IMG/VR virus record: IMGVR_UViG_3300030329_003491
Span: 1 to 33,929 of that record
Reading direction: 5' to 3' (one strand)
Source of the DNA: a virus
DNA length: 33,929 nt
Position numbers and translations under genes: made by a program. Shown here one piece after another: positions 30,249 to 33,929 of this stretch. The stretch's first letter is position 1. Every line of letters starts with the position of its first letter. The notes below the pieces were generated by a model that saw only the letters and a list, made by a program, of their open reading frames with translations, did no database searches and was not told the DNA's origin.

Positions 30249-30297
30249 TTCCAACTCCTGTTTTTAAGATATGACTATCTTATAGGGATATAGGTAA

Positions 30298-30314
30298 AAC
30301 TTATATAATTAGTT
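30298..30314 (-). promoter_or_regulatory. Leftward promoter candidate, 17-nt repeat copy 2
   Basis: AACTAATTATATAAGTT on the minus strand is identical to 16247-16263 and lies the same distance before a leftward gene. GGTTACATAT just upstream recurs in part at ~16276 and ~19164. The 230-bp gap 30255-30484 holds this block and, rightward, TTGACA at 30403-30408, which could be a -35 for the portal operon, though no good -10 is clear. Confidence 0.5.
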
Positions 30315-30445
30315 ATATGTAACCTTTAACATAGATATAAAACAGTTGTTATTTGCAAAATTGTTGCATAATTGCATAAATGTGACTCTGCAAAAACAGA
30401 TGTTGACACAGAGAAAGTTATAGTGTTACAAATTAAAATAACTGA

Positions 30446-30480
30446 TTGTGGTCTTATCGGATGTACCCAAACCGAAGGAG
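30446..30480 (+). promoter_or_regulatory. Shared leader element, copy B (before portal)
   Basis: TTGTGGTCT, CGGATGT-CCC, AACCGAA and GGAG repeat the element at 23993-24028. TCGG/CCGA can pair around the loop. GGAG is the portal gene's ribosome site. Matching leaders before two operons suggest a common control point. Confidence 0.65.
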
Positions 30481-30484
30481 CTAA

Positions 30485-32611
30485 ATGCCGTCCTTTTTTG
30501 GGTTATTCAATAAAAAACAATATCAAGAGATCGATGCTACTGTACCCCTGACCTATAATTTAGATCAGGCATTATACCCAGAAACCAATTATCTTAATTT
30601 TGCCAAAGAGGGTTATGGTAAAAATGAGATTGTCCATGCCTGTATTCGTGAATTAGCCACATCAGTCGCAAGTCCAACATATATGATTGAGGTGCCATCA
30701 TCAGAAGGTGGCATGATTGAGTTAACATCTGGCGAATTATTTGAGATCTTACAACAACCGACTCCCAATCAAGATTGGTATCAATGGATTGAACTGTTAA
30801 CCACATATCTGATGGTTAGCGGAAATGTATACGTTCTAAAGGAAAGGGCAAAAACAAATAAGGTTAGTAGTCTGTATTTATTACGACCTGACCGAATGAC
30901 GATTAATGGTGGATCCAAAGGACCAGAATCTTACACATATGAAATAGGTGGTGTTGATTACGTTATCCCTAAAGAGGATATCTGTCATTTAAAATTACCC
31001 AACCCAGCTGAAGATCTTTATGGATTATCTCCATTAAAGGTATTAGCCAGAGCAGTTAATCTGGATTTAAACATGACCGATTATGCGAAGGTGTTCTTTC
31101 AAAATGCTGGTATACCTTCAGGATTATTAAAGGTTAAAAGACGACTCCAGTCACAGGAGGAGGCATCAATAATCAGAAGCCGATGGAGAAGTCAATTTGG
31201 CGGTCGTGATAATTTTCACAAGGTAGCAATCATGGATGATGATGCGGAATACCAGCCAATGGGCAGTATGCCGAAAGATCTAGCATTATCAGAATTACAT
31301 AATGTGTCTGAATCAAGAATATGTGCTGTATTTGGTGTACCTCCGATTTTAATAGGTGCCAATGTAGGACTGGAAAGAGCGACATATTCCAATTACAGGG
31401 AAGCCAGATTTAGTTTTAATGCGGAAACTTTACGGCCATTGATTAACCGTATTATTAGATTTTTAAATACTTCAATAGCAATTGAATTTCCTAATCAAGG
31501 ACAGTTTGCTGTAGATCAATCATCATTAACAGAAATGATTGATGATAAAGAATCAAATACAGCAAGGGCGATAAACCTATTTGAGAAAGGTATGGTCACA
31601 TTAAATGAAGCAAGGGAGTTGGTTGGGATCTCTGCTATTTCCGCAGGCGATGTTAGACGTGTTCCATCCAACATTCTAGAAATAGCAGAAGGGGAACTGA
31701 CTCCTCCAATTTCGGAAGCTGAATCACTACCATTTCAGCCATCAACAGTTCGTTCATTAGAGTCTCCCAGCTCTATAGAAGTCCTTCCACCTCCCTTGAC
31801 CGAAAAAGATTCCGATCGGCTACTAGGAGCAATCAAACTAAGAAGGCTGTTGTTATTAGACAGAGAGGATATGGTCGATGAACTCACACCTAAATTTAAT
31901 CGTTATCTAACTAGGTTAAAAAACAGAGTTGATGGAATCATCGGAAGATTACAAGAAAGATCTACAGATGTAGAAGAATTAAAAGCATTTCCATTTGAAG
32001 CCAATGATCTAATTCCAGATATAGAACTTGGTAATTTAACAGACATCCTATATAAGGCATATGAACGTATAAGTAAACGTACATTCGGTATTGTCAACCG
32101 AACAGGAATTATAGGCTCACTTGACTGGGCATCAAATAGACCTGTCGTTACATCTATGCTTACACAGGCTCCCACTAGAGCAAACATGATTCATAACACC
32201 ACGAGGAAACATGTGCAAGGTGTATTGGAAAAAGCAATCCGTCGTGGTTATAACTTAGATCAAATGGTTGATGGTGTACCTGATGAAGGTTTTCGAGGAA
32301 TGAGGTCTGTATTAGGTGAGACAGAAACAAGGGCTCGTTTAATCGCCAGAACAGAAGTAATGAGGACCCAAAACCTGACATCACTAGGGATGTATAAAGA
32401 ACGCAATTTTGAATATGTACAGGCAACTGACCCAGATGGTGATGAAGGTGATACTTATGTAGACCCAGGCGATCCATATGGACGTACCTGTATTGAGAGA
32501 AATGGACAAGTGTATTCAATAACTGATGCAAGCAATATTAACGATCATCCAAACGGCACATTATCATGGATGCCAATGGGTAGGGATTACAAACCAGAGG
32601 AGGTTGTATGA
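30485..32611 (+). CDS. Portal protein fused to MuF-like head protein
   Basis: A 708-residue product. Residues ~1-400 match the HK97-type portal family: VHACIRELATSVASPTYMI, LMVSGNVYVLKERA, YLLRPDRMTI, EDLYGLSPLKVLARAV, FGVPPILIGANVGLERATYS. A Pro/Ser-rich linker (~405-450) leads to a helical region and a MuF-type C-terminus (~600-700): ETETRARLIARTEVMRTQNL, then GRTCIERNGQVYSI and HPNGTLSWMPMG. In many phages these are two genes, portal and Mu gpF-like minor head protein. The last residues overlap the protease start by 4 nt. The portal is the DNA gate and packaging dock. Confidence 0.9.
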   Translation: MPSFFGLFNKKQYQEIDATVPLTYNLDQALYPETNYLNFAKEGYGKNEIVHACIRELATSVASPTYMIEVPSSEGGMIELTSGELFEILQQPTPNQDWYQWIELLTTYLMVSGNVYVLKERAKTNKVSSLYLLRPDRMTINGGSKGPESYTYEIGGVDYVIPKEDICHLKLPNPAEDLYGLSPLKVLARAVNLDLNMTDYAKVFFQNAGIPSGLLKVKRRLQSQEEASIIRSRWRSQFGGRDNFHKVAIMDDDAEYQPMGSMPKDLALSELHNVSESRICAVFGVPPILIGANVGLERATYSNYREARFSFNAETLRPLINRIIRFLNTSIAIEFPNQGQFAVDQSSLTEMIDDKESNTARAINLFEKGMVTLNEARELVGISAISAGDVRRVPSNILEIAEGELTPPISEAESLPFQPSTVRSLESPSSIEVLPPPLTEKDSDRLLGAIKLRRLLLLDREDMVDELTPKFNRYLTRLKNRVDGIIGRLQERSTDVEELKAFPFEANDLIPDIELGNLTDILYKAYERISKRTFGIVNRTGIIGSLDWASNRPVVTSMLTQAPTRANMIHNTTRKHVQGVLEKAIRRGYNLDQMVDGVPDEGFRGMRSVLGETETRARLIARTEVMRTQNLTSLGMYKERNFEYVQATDPDGDEGDTYVDPGDPYGRTCIERNGQVYSITDASNINDHPNGTLSWMPMGRDYKPEEVV

Positions 32612-33255
32612 GGTTTAATAAATCATTTAAAGTCGATGACGTAAAAATACTGGATGAATCAGAAGGTGTGGTTGAGGCATTTGTAAACACCATGGGTATG
32701 GTGGATAAGGATAATGACATAATCAGCCCAAGTGCTTTTGATAAATCCATATTAAATAATCTACCATTACCTGTCCTTGCTGGGCATGACCAAGCATCAC
32801 TTGTAGGTAAAGTGATTTCAGCTAGGTCACAGCCGATCACAACAGATGAATATCAGTTATACGCAAAGATGCAGATGAATATGGAAACACAGGCAGGCAG
32901 AGAAGCCTTCAGTAATGTATCTGGAAACTATGTAAGAGAATGGAGTGTCGGATTTAATGTACCGAATCCAGAAACAGACCTTGAATATACAGAGGTTGAA
33001 GGCAAATCAGTAAGAACGATTAAGAATCTTGATTGGGTAGAAGTGTCCACAGTTATTCGTGGAGCATCCCCAATGACGACAACCATTTCAGCTAAATCAC
33101 AAACAGATGAACCTAATGATCGTAGTAGATCGGAAGTTGTTGATGATTCTGCCACCAACACGACTGAACAAGTCGCCTTGGATGCGGATTTAATTAAACA
33201 GCAAATTGAGATCACACGAACAAGGTTAGAACTAAAAAATAAAAGCGAGGAATAA
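32608..33255 (+). CDS. HK97-family prohead protease
   Basis: A 215-residue product with GAGGAGG before ATG. It shows the family pattern: VVEAFVNTMGMVDKDNDIIS, then catalytic H60 in LAGHDQ, S113 in VREWSVGF, and LDWVEVSTVIRGASPMTT. It cleaves scaffold and capsid N-termini during head maturation. The C-terminal ~50 residues are charged and helical and may serve as a scaffold segment. Gene order portal-protease-capsid is standard. Confidence 0.92.
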   Translation: MRFNKSFKVDDVKILDESEGVVEAFVNTMGMVDKDNDIISPSAFDKSILNNLPLPVLAGHDQASLVGKVISARSQPITTDEYQLYAKMQMNMETQAGREAFSNVSGNYVREWSVGFNVPNPETDLEYTEVEGKSVRTIKNLDWVEVSTVIRGASPMTTTISAKSQTDEPNDRSRSEVVDDSATNTTEQVALDADLIKQQIEITRTRLELKNKSEE

Positions 33256-33257
33256 TC

Positions 33258-33929
33258 ATGGATACAAAATCCTTGAGAGAAGAAGCTGGAGCATTGTTGA
33301 CTCTAGCAGACGAAAAAGTTAAAGAAGGGGATGCGGAACAAGCTGAAAAGATGCTTGTGGATGCTCAATCCAAAATGGAAAAAGCCGAATCTATTCAACA
33401 GGCTGAATCCAAAATAAAAGCATTAACAGGTGAATTTAATAAACCTGTGAACGACATACCTGTAGTATCAACAGATGTCGCAAAATACGATGCAAATGAT
33501 ACAACCAACCGAACCAAGGCTGATTACAAGCCTTCAGCATGGGTAAAAGGGATGCCTGCTATGGCACAGCCTATGTGGGTTCAAGAACAAATGGGTGATA
33601 ACCAAAAAGCAGAAGCTGATTTCCAGAAGGACACTTTTGTTAAATGGTTAACATCTCCGTCAGAGCAAATCTTCTATAAAAGTGCAACACCTGACCAAGT
33701 AAAGGCTATGCAGGAAGATACAGACGCTGAAGGCGGTTACTTCGTACCTGAGGAGTTCATCAATCAGGTCATACATGACCCAGGACTTCCATCAGGTCTT
33801 AGATCTCTTGCAACGGTTATAAGGGTGGCTTCCAAAGATGGATATCTACCTACACTTGCAAGTGCATCATGGGCGGCAATCGCAGAGGAAGCCGCTTATT
33901 CTGATCAGACACCAACAGTCGGTCAAGTA
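33258..33929 (+). CDS. Major capsid protein, HK97 fold, N-terminal part (cut by window end)
   Basis: 224 codons are visible and the frame runs off the end. Residues ~1-55 form a charged coiled-coil delta/scaffold domain (LREEAGALLTLADEKVKEGD). The capsid proper then appears: EDTDAEGGYFVPEEFINQVI, LRSLATVIRVASKDGYLPTL, SWAAIAEEAAYSDQTPT. The delta region is expected to be removed by the adjacent protease. The C-terminal part is at 1-564 of this window. Confidence 0.93.
   Translation, partial: MDTKSLREEAGALLTLADEKVKEGDAEQAEKMLVDAQSKMEKAESIQQAESKIKALTGEFNKPVNDIPVVSTDVAKYDANDTTNRTKADYKPSAWVKGMPAMAQPMWVQEQMGDNQKAEADFQKDTFVKWLTSPSEQIFYKSATPDQVKAMQEDTDAEGGYFVPEEFINQVIHDPGLPSGLRSLATVIRVASKDGYLPTLASASWAAIAEEAAYSDQTPTVGQV

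Noticed and set aside
33126-33138. AGATCGGAAG-like words resemble a sequencing adapter end.
   Set aside because: They lie inside conserved reading frames, are only about 10 nt long, and belong to the genome-wide GATCGG excess.
1-33929. tRNA genes.
   Set aside because: No cloverleaf with a GGTTCGAATCC-type T arm was seen by eye on either strand; a dedicated scan was not possible.

Overview
The window is a nearly complete genome of a temperate, tailed double-stranded DNA phage with an HK97-type head and a siphovirus-like long tail. It is AT-rich. Genes are packed with short overlaps, strong AGGAG ribosome sites and some TTG/GTG starts. A DnaC-like helicase loader and Shine-Dalgarno initiation favour a bacterial host, but nothing here identifies the host. 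Both window ends fall inside the major capsid gene (C-terminal part at 1-564, N-terminal part at 33258-33929), so the molecule is probably circular or circularly permuted, with roughly 100 bp of that gene missing between the ends.

Layout. 1-12877 (+): end of the capsid gene, head-tail connectors, two related tail-tube-like proteins, a tail chaperone pair joined by a GGGAAAA -1 frameshift, tape measure, a fibre with a self-cleaving S74 chaperone, further tail-tip proteins and a row of small membrane proteins. No endolysin was recognised. 12955-16197 (-): an accessory/early region with an Arc-like repressor, small zinc-finger and basic proteins, a DUF932 protein and a coiled-coil protein. Its genes are separated by repeated structured elements. 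16198-19606: lysogeny module with a putative attP, tyrosine integrase, XRE repressor, a divergent operator region and an excisionase-like protein. 19693-23956 (+): replication module with an initiator-like protein carrying origin iterons inside its own gene, a DnaC-like loader, a VRR-NUC nuclease and small zinc proteins. 24035-27991 (+): DNA modification operon. 28088-33929 (+): terminase, Com-like zinc proteins, a portal-MuF fusion, prohead protease and major capsid protein.

The most exciting part is the modification operon: Dam-type adenine methyltransferase, a hypothetical protein, a ParB-like protein, an asparagine-synthase-like PP-loop ATPase, a cytosine-C5 methyltransferase, and a close homologue of CmoA (carboxy-SAM synthase). 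The last four genes overlap. In the cytosine methyltransferase the normally conserved motif X Asn (GNSV) is Arg (GRSV, R326). This is the position where, as I recall, engineered Lys/Arg changes let M.MpeI use carboxy-SAM. The simplest reading is a natural pathway that makes carboxy-SAM, writes 5-carboxymethylcytosine into phage DNA, and may then amidate the carboxylate with the asparagine-synthase-like enzyme. The genes and residues are seen directly; the pathway is inference.

Other notable structure: five copies of a three-way-junction element with compensating base changes; three long hairpins, two sharing an identical 19-nt loop sequence; a shared leader before the modification operon and the portal gene; and strong excess of the palindrome CCGATCGG.
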